From SIG603 sp964370115 (lineage in GTDB: Bacteria; Bacillota; Clostridia; Oscillospirales; Acutalibacteraceae), in the NCBI GenBank assembly GCA_964370115.1, contig CAYJIA010000083.1:1-6569 (forward strand): a DNA stretch of 6,569 nucleotides, read 5' to 3'. Shown in pieces: positions 1 through 4,775 of the stretch (positions are counted from its first letter, which is position 1; each line of letters starts with the position of its first letter). A model generated the notes under the pieces. It was not told where the DNA came from. It made no database searches and was given only the letters and a program-made list of their open reading frames with translations. A program made the translations under genes and the position numbers.

Positions 1-992
1 TGGCGAAGATCATGAAATCGCATTTTCTTTAGCCCATGTTTTTTAATTTGCTCAGGGAAATGGCTTGTTAAATAATCTGGCTTCATAATTTCTCCAAGCT
101 CATTTACAAAAACATAACCATCAAAATCGTAGTTGTAGCAGTTGCCACATACCCTCTTGTTTACTTCTTGCGCCTCCTTTACTTGCAGAAAATATTCCTT
201 AAATATACCTATCAAAGGGAGTGTGCGCAGACTAGATTTAGTTTTTGCAGAGTCCTGCTCTATTAGCTGATTTTTTCCATCAATCATTGCCTGTGTAACT
301 GTGCGCTTGACTGTAAGTGTGCCACGCTTAAAATCTATGGCATCCCACTTAAGCCCAATTACCTCGCCACGGCGCAGTCCATAGAACGACGCCACTAAAA
401 CAGGAAGTTCTAACCTTGTGCCCTTTAGCGCTTCAAAAAGCTTTTGCATTTCTTCTGCACCGATAAATGTTGGCTGGTAGGAGTTTTTTCTTGGCCTATC
501 TACCTTCATTGCCACGTTTTGCGAAACCATATCCGTTTTCATTGCATATTTTAATGCCTGATATATGACTGCGTGATAGTGAATTACTGAATTTGGTTTT
601 ACTGTTTTCAGCTTTTCAGTATAAAATTGCTGAATATGTCTAGCTTCAAGCTCACGCAAACTATATCCCTTTTTCTTAAAATATGGGCCAATAACACCTT
701 TAACCATACCTTGATAAGAGCCAAATGTAGCGATTTTGACACGGACCTTCACAATGTCTAGCCACTGCTCTAAATAGTCACAAAAGGGCATGTCTGAGCT
801 TAGCTCCTGTACCACAGTAGGTGGCTCAAAACTGCTGCGCAGCTTGGCCAGTGCAGCTTCCGCTTTTCTCTTATTGCCTTTTTGAGGAAGTCCGGTGGAA
901 ATCCATTTTCTTTGGCGTTTGCCGTTTAAGTCTACCCAACTTAATACAACATAATAATTTCCTTTCTTAATTGTTAGCATTCCTGATACCAT
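1..992 (-). CDS. int: Tyrosine-family site-specific integrase, 3' end outside the window
   Basis: This is a phage/ICE-type tyrosine recombinase that would catalyse integration and excision of the element. My translation gives 330 residues before the window edge. An N-terminal arm-binding-like beta domain covers about residues 5-35, with a pattern of YYVVLSWVDLNGKRQRKWISTG type. A helical core-binding domain covers about 68-165. The catalytic domain starts near 175. The box I arginine lies in YGLRRGEVIGLKW (about R207), a catalytic-lysine candidate in SAKTKSSLRTLPL (K250 or K252), and the box II HDLR at 327-330, just before the edge. The final H/W and the nucleophilic tyrosine are therefore not visible. 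A Cys-x-x-Cys pair (C282, C285) sits in the catalytic domain, which I believe is common in clostridial integrases of this type. The ATG at 992 is supported by GGAGG at 1001-1005, 8 nt away. It follows the excisionase-like gene, as is usual in mobile elements. The attachment site is expected beyond position 1. Confidence 0.95.
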   Translation of the reverse strand, partial: MVSGMLTIKKGNYYVVLSWVDLNGKRQRKWISTGLPQKGNKRKAEAALAKLRSSFEPPTVVQELSSDMPFCDYLEQWLDIVKVRVKIATFGSYQGMVKGVIGPYFKKKGYSLRELEARHIQQFYTEKLKTVKPNSVIHYHAVIYQALKYAMKTDMVSQNVAMKVDRPRKNSYQPTFIGAEEMQKLFEALKGTRLELPVLVASFYGLRRGEVIGLKWDAIDFKRGTLTVKRTVTQAMIDGKNQLIEQDSAKTKSSLRTLPLIGIFKEYFLQVKEAQEVNKRVCGNCYNYDFDGYVFVNELGEIMKPDYLTSHFPEQIKKHGLKKMRFHDLR

Positions 993-1000
993 TTATATTA

Positions 1001-1005
1001 CCTCC
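1001..1005 (-). promoter_or_regulatory. Ribosome binding site of int
   Basis: GGAGG on the minus strand lies 8 nt before the ATG at 992 and fixes the integrase start. The nearby in-frame ATG at codon 5 has no such site at a proper distance. Confidence 0.8.
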
Positions 1006-1034
1006 AATAATTTATAATTTTAGTACACAGGCAG

Positions 1035-1074
1035 CTACTCACCGATACATATAGTTTACTACATCGATGAGTAG
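1035..1074 (-). repeat. 12-bp inverted repeat in the int leader
   Basis: CTACTCACCGAT at 1035-1046 is the reverse complement of 1063-1074 (ATCGATGAGTAG) at 11 of 12 positions. The single mismatch becomes a G-U pair in RNA from the minus strand, so the int/xis transcript can form a continuous 12-bp stem over a 16-nt loop. The loop contains a further short complementary stretch (GTAG/CTAT). No U-run follows, so it is not a standard terminator. It could be an Int or Xis binding site, a regulator operator, or an RNA structure controlling int translation. The role is inference. Confidence 0.6.
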
Positions 1075-1077
1075 ACC

Positions 1078-1105
1078 GCAAATGTGCGATTTGCAAAAAA
1101 CGCAC
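1078..1105. repeat. Nested short inverted repeats between xis and int
   Basis: GCAAAT (1078-1083) and ATTTGC (1089-1094) form a 6-bp inverted repeat around GTGCG, and that GTGCG (1084-1088) is also the inverted partner of CGCAC at 1101-1105. The two pairings are mutually exclusive in RNA. They lie between the end of the excisionase-like gene and the longer palindrome before int. They may be recombination-protein binding sites, but nothing here proves a function. Confidence 0.35.
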
Positions 1106-1330
1106 TCAGTTCGAATTTTTCTTTGAATCCATTACAAATTCAATGACATTGACCTTGGGAATTTTAAATGCATTTGCAACTTTTATTGCTTTGATGTACC
1201 CGTCATTAATAAGATCGTAAGCTACATGTCGACTGATACTCAGCATAGTTTGTAGCTGAGTTATATTTATAATATCGGGATAATCCGGAAACATCATTTG
1301 ATATAGCTCTTTAAGTTCACTCTTTTTCAT
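1106..1330 (-). CDS. xis: Excisionase-like HTH DNA-binding protein
   Basis: This is a 74-residue basic protein that resembles the small excisionase/MerR-like winged-helix proteins of integrative elements, which bend DNA near the attachment sites and direct Int towards excision. Residues about 20-65 carry the typical pattern: a first helix (ITQLQTMLSISRHVAYDLIN), then a GYIKAIKV strand, then NAFKIPKVNVIEFV, where the helix-wing-helix 'binding domain, excisionase family' usually has a residue pattern of this kind. The ATG at 1330 is preceded by AGAGGT at 1338-1343, 7 nt away. It starts 31 nt after the sigma-like gene ends and 113 nt before int begins, so it is probably co-transcribed with both. 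The symbol is assigned by type and position. A plain transcriptional regulator is the alternative. Confidence 0.8.
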   Translation of the reverse strand: MKKSELKELYQMMFPDYPDIINITQLQTMLSISRHVAYDLINDGYIKAIKVANAFKIPKVNVIEFVMDSKKNSN

Positions 1331-1361
1331 ATATACTACCTCTATCTATAGTTGTAAAAAA

Positions 1362-1943
1362 TCAAGAGAAAATAACGGCTTCAAAACCGAAATTTTCTAA
1401 GATTTTTCTAAGTTTATTTAATACACGCACTTTCCTTTCATGTGCTGATGACTGACAAATGCCCACCGTTTTCGCATATTCCTTTTCGGTCAATGGATTA
1501 GTGCTTAAAAACATTAGTGTTACTAGCTCTTTTCCTTTGTCGTCTAGTAGGTCAAGTGCATCGTGCAGTGCTTCTATCTGAAGGCTTTTAAGCACTATAT
1601 CCTCTACATTAACAGAAGCGTCTCCCATTATGTCGTCACCACAATAGCCGCCCTTTATAGGCACGGGGCAGTCATAAGAAATAGTTTTGAAGTCTGAGTT
1701 TAGATTCTTACGATAGTGCGCACAAAGCCTAGCGCTTTCAAGAGCTTTTGCCTTTGCTTCACTGCACTCAATCACTACTACATCTTCCGTACAGTCGCAC
1801 TGCGGAAGTCTAGCGAAGTTACGCTTTCTACGCTTGCCATCTTCTGTTTCCATAAAACGGGCAAATTCATAGCCCGTCATGATGATCCAATTGTCGTTTA
1901 AATCGGGTATATTAATATTTTTCTTTACTAAGTAAGTTTTCAT
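1362..1943 (-). CDS. Sigma-70 region 4-like regulatory protein of a mobile element
   Basis: This 193-residue protein has a C-terminal part (about 125-182) that reads like sigma-70 region 4. It has an acidic helix ending in DLLDDKGKELVTLMF, then a helix-turn-helix of the form LTEKEYAKTVGICQSSAHERKVRVLNKLRKIL. The N-terminal half has no recognisable region 2. It carries a basic patch (GKRRKRNFARL, 36-46) and several cysteines (C49, C51, C60, C74, C92, C101). Mobile elements of the Tn916 kind carry a sigma-like gene at this position just before xis and int, and I infer it activates element genes. It may act as a partial sigma factor or a DNA-binding regulator rather than a full sigma factor. AAGGAG at 1954-1959 lies 10 nt before the ATG at 1943, and this site lies inside a hairpin. 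Confidence 0.75.
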   Translation of the reverse strand: MKTYLVKKNINIPDLNDNWIIMTGYEFARFMETEDGKRRKRNFARLPQCDCTEDVVVIECSEAKAKALESARLCAHYRKNLNSDFKTISYDCPVPIKGGYCGDDIMGDASVNVEDIVLKSLQIEALHDALDLLDDKGKELVTLMFLSTNPLTEKEYAKTVGICQSSAHERKVRVLNKLRKILENFGFEAVIFS

Positions 1944-1949
1944 TATTTG

Positions 1950-1997
1950 TAATCTCCTTAAAATTTTGATTTGTGAATGGTCAAAATTTTGAGATTA
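1950..1997 (-). promoter_or_regulatory. Hairpin that can sequester the ribosome binding site of the sigma-like gene
   Basis: In minus-strand RNA, a 17-nt 5' arm (1997-1981: TAATCTC then AAAATTTTGA) is complementary to TCAAAATTTT (1969-1960) and GAGATTA (1956-1950). Only the 3-nt bulge AAG (1959-1957) and an 11-nt loop are unpaired. The Shine-Dalgarno AAGGAG is made of that bulge plus the paired GAG, so the ribosome site is built into the stem. No U-run follows. The same dyad could instead be an operator for a dimeric repressor. The pairing is seen directly; the regulation is inferred. Confidence 0.6.
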
Positions 1998-2036
1998 CGG
2001 ATATTTAGCTATATAACAAAGCCAGGAATAAAACAT

Positions 2037-2064
2037 AAGGGTCCCTTCCCACGCAATTGGGGAA
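2037..2064 (-). repeat. Competing short palindromes in the leader
   Basis: AAGGGTCCCTT at 2037-2047 is an 11-nt odd palindrome. The overlapping TTCCC (2046-2050) also pairs with GGGAA (2060-2064). The two hairpins share bases and cannot form at once, as in attenuators. They lie between the terminator-like hairpin at 2101-2176 and the RBS hairpin at 1950-1997. They are short enough that chance is possible. Confidence 0.35.
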
Positions 2065-2071
2065 AGAACTC

Positions 2072-2137
2072 CTAACACAAGTACAAAGCAAATAACGCGC
2101 AAAAAAGCACCGTAGAAATCGAATGGACTAAAGGCAT
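2072..2137 (-). CDS. Possible hydrophobic leader peptide overlapping the attenuator
   Basis: An ATG at 2137 opens a 21-codon frame ending in TAG at 2072-2074. It reads MPLVHSIST, then a hydrophobic run VLFCALFALYLC. The frame is also open upstream to about 2190, giving a longer hydrophobic stretch without an ATG. It runs through the 3' arm and U-run of the terminator hairpin at 2101-2176, so ribosomes translating it would disturb that hairpin. The only ribosome-site candidate is a weak AGG 7 nt before the ATG, itself in the hairpin. This is the layout of a leader peptide in attenuation control, but the evidence is positional only. It could equally be a chance frame. Confidence 0.25.
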   Translation of the reverse strand: MPLVHSISTVLFCALFALYLC

Positions 2138-2176
2138 GAATATGCCTAAAATCTCATTCGGCTTCGTACGGTGCTT
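2101..2176 (-). terminator. Three-tier terminator-like hairpin (attenuator candidate)
   Basis: Three nested stems share one axis: AAGCACCGTA/TACGGTGCTT (2105-2114 with 2167-2176), CGAATG/CATTCG (2120-2125 with 2155-2160) and AGGCAT/ATGCCT (2132-2137 with 2142-2147, loop of 4). They are separated by near-symmetric internal loops of 5/6 and 6/7 nt. On the minus strand the outer stem runs straight into TTTTTT (2106-2101), a typical intrinsic terminator end. It lies after the zinc-ribbon gene and before the sigma-like gene, so it can end the repressor operon or act as a regulated read-through point. The long, internally looped build is more like a structured leader or small RNA than an ordinary terminator. 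Confidence 0.75.
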
Positions 2177-2186
2177 GGTAGTTTTT

Positions 2187-2204
2187 CAGCCCTTTCGGGT
2201 CCTG
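2187..2204 (-). repeat. Small GAAA-tetraloop hairpin upstream of the attenuator
   Basis: On the minus strand CAG, a 2-nt bulge, CCC, GAAA, GGG and CTG form a compact hairpin with a GNRA tetraloop. It sits 10 nt before the three-tier hairpin and 38 nt after the zinc-ribbon gene ends. A stable GNRA hairpin next to a long internally looped stem suggests a folded RNA domain. I do not recognise it as a known riboswitch or ribozyme class. Confidence 0.45.
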
Positions 2205-2241
2205 CTCCGCTTGCGCGATTAAAAGTCGATTTTATTTAATT

Positions 2242-2526
2242 TTACCTGATAGCTCGATTCCGCCTAAACGAATTGTATCTATTATACCTTGACTGTTTAA
2301 CAGTACGGAATAAAGCTGTGTCTATTACTTCATTGAATTTGCATTTGCGGCACTTTACCCTTGTGTAGTGATGATCTCTGCCGTACACATCTAGAAGGTA
2401 AAAGCCGCAGCTAGGGCATTTTATTTCACGTCTGGCGAGTTGTTCTGCACCAGCACGGGATTGTTCAAGTTTATCTATCACTTCTTGGCTAGGCCTGTTG
2501 TAGCGCTCTACAAGGGCAGTATTCAT
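2242..2526 (-). CDS. Small zinc-ribbon protein, Com-like
   Basis: This is a 94-residue protein with two Cys-x-x-Cys knuckles, CPSC (C37, C40) and CRKC (C59, C62), separated by about 18 residues that contain a YGRDHHYTRVK strand. The knuckles and spacing fit a zinc ribbon and resemble the Mu-like phage Com family (translational activator of the mom modification gene). That match is from memory of the motif only. The C-terminal tail is very basic (RYNRYNSFRRNRAIR), which fits nucleic-acid binding. I prefer the ATG at 2526: it overlaps the TGA of the upstream protease gene as ATGA, and GGAGG at 2536-2540 is 9 nt away. The in-frame ATG at 2532 is only 3 nt from that site. Translation is probably coupled to the protease gene. 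Function in this element is unknown. Confidence 0.75.
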   Translation of the reverse strand: MNTALVERYNRPSQEVIDKLEQSRAGAEQLARREIKCPSCGFYLLDVYGRDHHYTRVKCRKCKFNEVIDTALFRTVKQSRYNRYNSFRRNRAIR

Positions 2527-3248
2527 ATGCATACGCCTCCGTGATAGAACTTTGATTCTAAATATTCTTCAATGGGTCTTATTTCAAACAGGTTGAGTTC
2601 CCTTAATCTGCTAAATAAGGGAGAGTAGTTCACACCCATGGCATCTGCCATCTTTTGAATAATCAGCTTTTCATTTTGGGCAAGTACGTAATCCTCATAA
2701 ACAGATATTTTTTTGCCCTTGTTATATTTTTTCAAGTTGTGCTTTACTAAAAATAACGGCATTAAGCAGCACGCCGCCGCACGGTTTGCGAACGCTTCAT
2801 TAATTGACATCATTTCGCGAAGCATATCTGCTGAGTAGATAATTTTACCATCAAAGTCGCTATGAAACGCCGATGGGGCTTGCAGCGGAACATGCTGATT
2901 TAAAATGAAGTGAGCACCTTCATGAGCAATGGTAAATCTTTTTCTTGCTATTTGCTCGGGTTGTTGCAGGGATTTTTCTATTACTGCTGTGCGATCTGGA
3001 AAAACCACCTGCCTTGGTTTTCCATTTTTCCTTATCCAAATTGGACGATTGCCATCAGATAAAAATCCGATGCGCCCGGGATCTGGCTCCGCAAACGATT
3101 CGTAATGAATTGTTATTCCTAGATAATCCGTGACAAAAGCTTCTATGTCAACACATCTAGAGCTATGACATCTCTTTCTTTTCATAAAATCCTTAATCAT
3201 AGCCTCACAGAGATTTTCAATCTCGCTATAAGTAGTGAATTTCTTCAC
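2523..3248 (-). CDS. ImmA/IrrE-family metallopeptidase
   Basis: This 241-residue protein carries a zinc-peptidase motif: HEGAH (about residues 109-113 from the GTG start), with a downstream glutamate in NEAFANRAAACCLMP (E151) as third ligand. This is the ImmA/IrrE pattern (HEXXH then E-A-x-x-F-A-x-x-L-L-M-P). Family members such as ICEBs1 ImmA and Deinococcus IrrE inactivate a partner repressor by cleavage. The likely target here is the S24 repressor of the same operon, which is inference. The ends are family-typical, with an N-terminal helix and about 80 mostly helical residues after the peptidase core. The GTG at 3248 is preferred because AGGAGG lies 8 nt before it. An ATG at 3272 would add eight residues but has no such site. 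The gene overlaps its upstream neighbour by 23 nt. Confidence 0.88.
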   Translation of the reverse strand: MKKFTTYSEIENLCEAMIKDFMKRKRCHSSRCVDIEAFVTDYLGITIHYESFAEPDPGRIGFLSDGNRPIWIRKNGKPRQVVFPDRTAVIEKSLQQPEQIARKRFTIAHEGAHFILNQHVPLQAPSAFHSDFDGKIIYSADMLREMMSINEAFANRAAACCLMPLFLVKHNLKKYNKGKKISVYEDYVLAQNEKLIIQKMADAMGVNYSPLFSRLRELNLFEIRPIEEYLESKFYHGGVCI

Positions 3249-3489
3249 TGCTTCCACCTCCTGACATAGCAATCACATACCACATGTGATTGACTAGATA
3301 AATATATTTTTCCGCACTACCGATCATTATCGTGTAGCGAATTCCTTCATATTCACCAGTCGGGGAGGCGCTGTAGTATATAACACGCGAAATCGTAAAT
3401 TTTCGACCATCATCCCAGATAATCGTCTTTGGTATCAGCATTCCAGTCGATGTCCTTTCGCATTCTACATCTACGGGTTTCTTTTCCAA
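3226..3489 (-). CDS. Small beta-rich hypothetical protein of the repressor operon
   Basis: An 87-residue protein that I do not firmly recognise. It reads as alternating strands: KPVDVECERTSTGMLIPKTIIWDDGRKFTISRVIYY, then GIRYTIMIGSAEKYIYLVNHMWYVIAM. The short 'text, WDDGRKFTISRV, ..., Y-x-V, WYV' pattern recalls small SH3-like proteins that accompany Y-family DNA polymerases and LexA-type regulators in Firmicutes (the DUF6504 type), but I give this little weight. The start is TTG at 3489: AAGGAGG at 3498-3504 is 8 nt upstream, and there is no ATG nearby. That ribosome site overlaps the stop codon of the repressor gene, and its own end overlaps the protease gene, so the three are translated together. 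It probably belongs to the damage or induction response of the element. Confidence 0.7.
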   Translation of the reverse strand: MEKKPVDVECERTSTGMLIPKTIIWDDGRKFTISRVIYYSASPTGEYEGIRYTIMIGSAEKYIYLVNHMWYVIAMSGGGSSEEIHYL

Positions 3490-3502
3490 TAGCGCTTCCT
3501 CC

Positions 3503-4117
3503 TTATAAACTTTTAATCACATGCTCCGCCACTCCTTGAACAATAAGCTCTTTTACTAGAATGACCTTATCAGGGTAGACCGCCTGATTCATGTATTCAA
3601 GGATCACATATCCTTCATCATCAAATCCGCCTAAACGTTTTAATGTATTTTGATTTTCATCATCTAATGCAACAACAATATCGCCTTCGCTCGCAGTCTG
3701 CTGCTTGCGAATAACAATCATGTCGCCCTCATCAATTCCAGCATCAACCATAGAGTCACCTCTAGCACGCAGAATATAAAATTCGCCTTTGCCAAACAGA
3801 TTAGCTGGAATGTTAATATAATCTTCTACAAATTCAGATTCATGAGTAGCCTCTCCACAAGGAATGCTACCGACTACCATTGCGGCAGATAAGTAAGTAT
3901 TCCTGGAATTGAGCTCGCGGGTTTCAATTGTCTCACCATCATAGGTAAGCCCACGCCCTTCCTCATTCATCTCAACAAGATACCTATAAATGGTCGTTCG
4001 ACTAACACACATCTCATCAGCAATGATTTTCAGTGACGGCGACCTACCATATTCTCTTTTCCAATCATTTACAAAGTCATATATCCGATTTTTCAGATCC
4101 ACACTTTTAGATCTCAT
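3503..4117 (-). CDS. LexA-like S24 self-cleaving transcriptional repressor
   Basis: A 204-residue repressor. Residues about 8-50 form a LexA-like winged HTH (YGRSPSLKIIADEMCVSRTTIYRYL). Residues about 75-200 are the S24 peptidase/dimerisation domain: a cleavage region VVGSIPCGEA with the scissile pair at Cys87-Gly88, the catalytic serine in ARGDSMVDAGI (S122), and a lysine in TLKRL (K160), with the family's usual spacing of about 38 residues. The Cys-Gly bond matches UmuD rather than LexA's Ala-Gly. It likely represses the element and its own operon, and is inactivated by RecA-assisted self-cleavage on DNA damage. I chose the ATG at 4117, with GGAGG at 4125-4129 seven nt away. An upstream ATG at 4174 lies inside the promoter region and would give a 19-residue extension that looks non-coding. 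Confidence 0.92.
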   Translation of the reverse strand: MRSKSVDLKNRIYDFVNDWKREYGRSPSLKIIADEMCVSRTTIYRYLVEMNEEGRGLTYDGETIETRELNSRNTYLSAAMVVGSIPCGEATHESEFVEDYINIPANLFGKGEFYILRARGDSMVDAGIDEGDMIVIRKQQTASEGDIVVALDDENQNTLKRLGGFDDEGYVILEYMNQAVYPDKVILVKELIVQGVAEHVIKSL

Positions 4118-4141
4118 AACACAGCCTCCATATCTATCCGA

Positions 4142-4151
4142 AACGATTGTT
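4142..4151. promoter_or_regulatory. Possible LexA-type operator near the repressor gene start
   Basis: AAC-GATT-GTT lies just downstream of the predicted transcription start. It matches the arms and 4-nt spacer of the Gram-positive LexA box (GAAC-N4-GTTC) at the central AAC/GTT only; the outer G and C are A and A. Auto-repression by the encoded repressor would make sense here. The match is partial, and this element repressor may recognise a different sequence. Confidence 0.3.
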
Positions 4152-4163
4152 ACCGATAGCGTT

Positions 4164-4191
4164 ATTATACCCATTTTTCACCAGAAATCAA
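4164..4191 (-). promoter_or_regulatory. Promoter of the repressor operon
   Basis: On the minus strand TTGATT (4191-4186) and TATAAT (4169-4164) are separated by 16 nt. Transcription should start near 4157, about 40 nt before the ATG at 4117. The hexamers lie between the terminator at 4201-4238 and the gene, as expected for an operon head. The -10 is perfect and the -35 is two bases off consensus. Confidence 0.75.
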
Positions 4192-4200
4192 TAGGAAAAC

Positions 4201-4238
4201 GAAAAAAAGAAAAATGGTGGCACTGAATAGTGCCACCA
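4201..4238 (-). terminator. Strong intrinsic terminator of the two-gene operon
   Basis: TGGTGGCACT (4215-4224) and AGTGCCACCA (4229-4238) form a perfect 10-bp stem over a GAAT loop. On the minus strand it is followed by TTTTTCTTTTTTT (4214-4202). This ends transcripts coming from the right (4485-5408) and insulates the repressor promoter that begins 10 bp further on. There is no T-run on the plus strand, so it is one-directional. Confidence 0.92.
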
Positions 4239-4356
4239 CAGGGTGGGTTGGGAAGTGTTTACTTTTTTGAGTATTGGTTTTATATTGTGAACATAGTGGG
4301 CAGTCTAATTATACACAAGCAACTTATACTTTAGTGTGGTTTTTGTTATTGTTAGC
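4239..4356. other. Gene-free spacer
   Basis: No open frame with a ribosome site is visible. A minus-strand TATAAT occurs at 4308-4313, but with no -35 partner at a normal distance. I see no RNA gene or repeat here. Confidence 0.5.
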
Positions 4357-4467
4357 CTAAAAAATATGCCGCAATTTTTCGCCTGTATCAAGGATTTCAG
4401 ATGATGGAACACCAAATCTTTTTGCTAAATCAACAGATCATGTTTGTGCAGTTGCAAATATTGAAAA
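4357..4467 (-). pseudogene. Possible decayed C-terminal coding remnant
   Basis: On the minus strand one frame reads FSIFATAQT, a TGA stop (4438-4440), then SVDLAKRFGVPSSEI followed by LDTGEKLRHIF and TAG at 4357-4359. The composition after the TGA looks like real protein sequence, and the TGA could be a mutated tryptophan codon (TGG). The next stop upstream is TAA at 4468-4470, and there is no start codon with a ribosome site. I do not recognise the family. It could be the degraded end of a gene cut by insertion of the neighbouring operon, or a chance open frame of about 26 codons. Confidence 0.35.
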
Positions 4468-4484
4468 TTATTGCCGCTACATTT

Positions 4485-4772
4485 TTACCTGTTCAGAAAG
4501 TCATTTCCAAATTTAACCCTAAATTCTTCCAGTACTTCTTCGAATCTATCAAAACCTTCTGCTTTCATTCTAGCTGAAAAACCAATGCTACGCTCTGTTC
4601 CGATTACTGCTTGCCAAAAATAAGATACCATACCCGGTGCGTCTCTATTTTTCATTCTTGCAATAGTTAGGTTTACCCCACTTTTCAACTCCTTTGAAGC
4701 AACCCTAGAAGTTAAAACCGGATCAAAAACTTTTTCGTGCAAAAAATTCATAATCTCATTTTCTTTACTCAT
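4485..4772 (-). CDS. Unrecognised 95-residue helical protein, partner of the Mrr-N-like gene
   Basis: I do not recognise this family with confidence. It is 95 residues with no signal peptide, membrane segment or cysteine. It is probably all-helical: an N-terminal helix (MSKENEIMNFLHEKV), a segment with SGVNLTIARMKNRDAPGMVSYFWQAVIGTERSIGFS in the middle, and a C-terminal amphipathic helix (FDRFEEVLEEFRVKFGNDFL). The start ATG at 4772 is 3 nt after the TAG of the upstream gene, and GAGG lies 8 nt before it in the end of that gene, so the two are translationally coupled. It ends shortly before the terminator at 4201-4238. The tight coupling to a restriction-linked reader protein suggests they act together, perhaps as a complex or as toxin and antidote, but this is a guess. 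I recall similar short proteins in defence neighbourhoods but cannot name a family. Confidence 0.7.
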   Translation of the reverse strand: MSKENEIMNFLHEKVFDPVLTSRVASKELKSGVNLTIARMKNRDAPGMVSYFWQAVIGTERSIGFSARMKAEGFDRFEEVLEEFRVKFGNDFLNR

Positions 4773-4775
4773 TTA

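Noticed and set aside
1716..1901. Plus-strand frame of 61 codons
   Set aside because: It lies antisense within the sigma-like gene, has no ribosome site and resembles no protein.
2101..2176. Transfer RNA or known riboswitch
   Set aside because: There is no cloverleaf or anticodon arm, and I could not match the conserved bases of any riboswitch class I know.
2945..3133. Plus-strand frame of 62 codons
   Set aside because: It is antisense to the ImmA-like protease gene, whose HEXXH motif makes the minus strand the coding one.
3249..3272. Upstream ATG for the ImmA-like protease
   Set aside because: No ribosome site precedes it, while the GTG at 3248 has AGGAGG 8 nt away; it stays possible as a secondary start.
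4118..4174. 19-residue N-terminal extension of the repressor (ATG at 4174)
   Set aside because: The extension begins at or before the predicted transcription start and overlaps the -10; the ATG at 4117 has a well-placed GGAGG.
3990..4226. Plus-strand frame of 78 codons
   Set aside because: It is antisense to the repressor gene, its promoter and the terminator stem, and has no ribosome site.
4308..4336. Minus-strand promoter around TATAAT at 4308-4313
   Set aside because: There is no acceptable -35 at 16-18 nt, and transcripts from it would hit the terminator at 4201-4238 at once.
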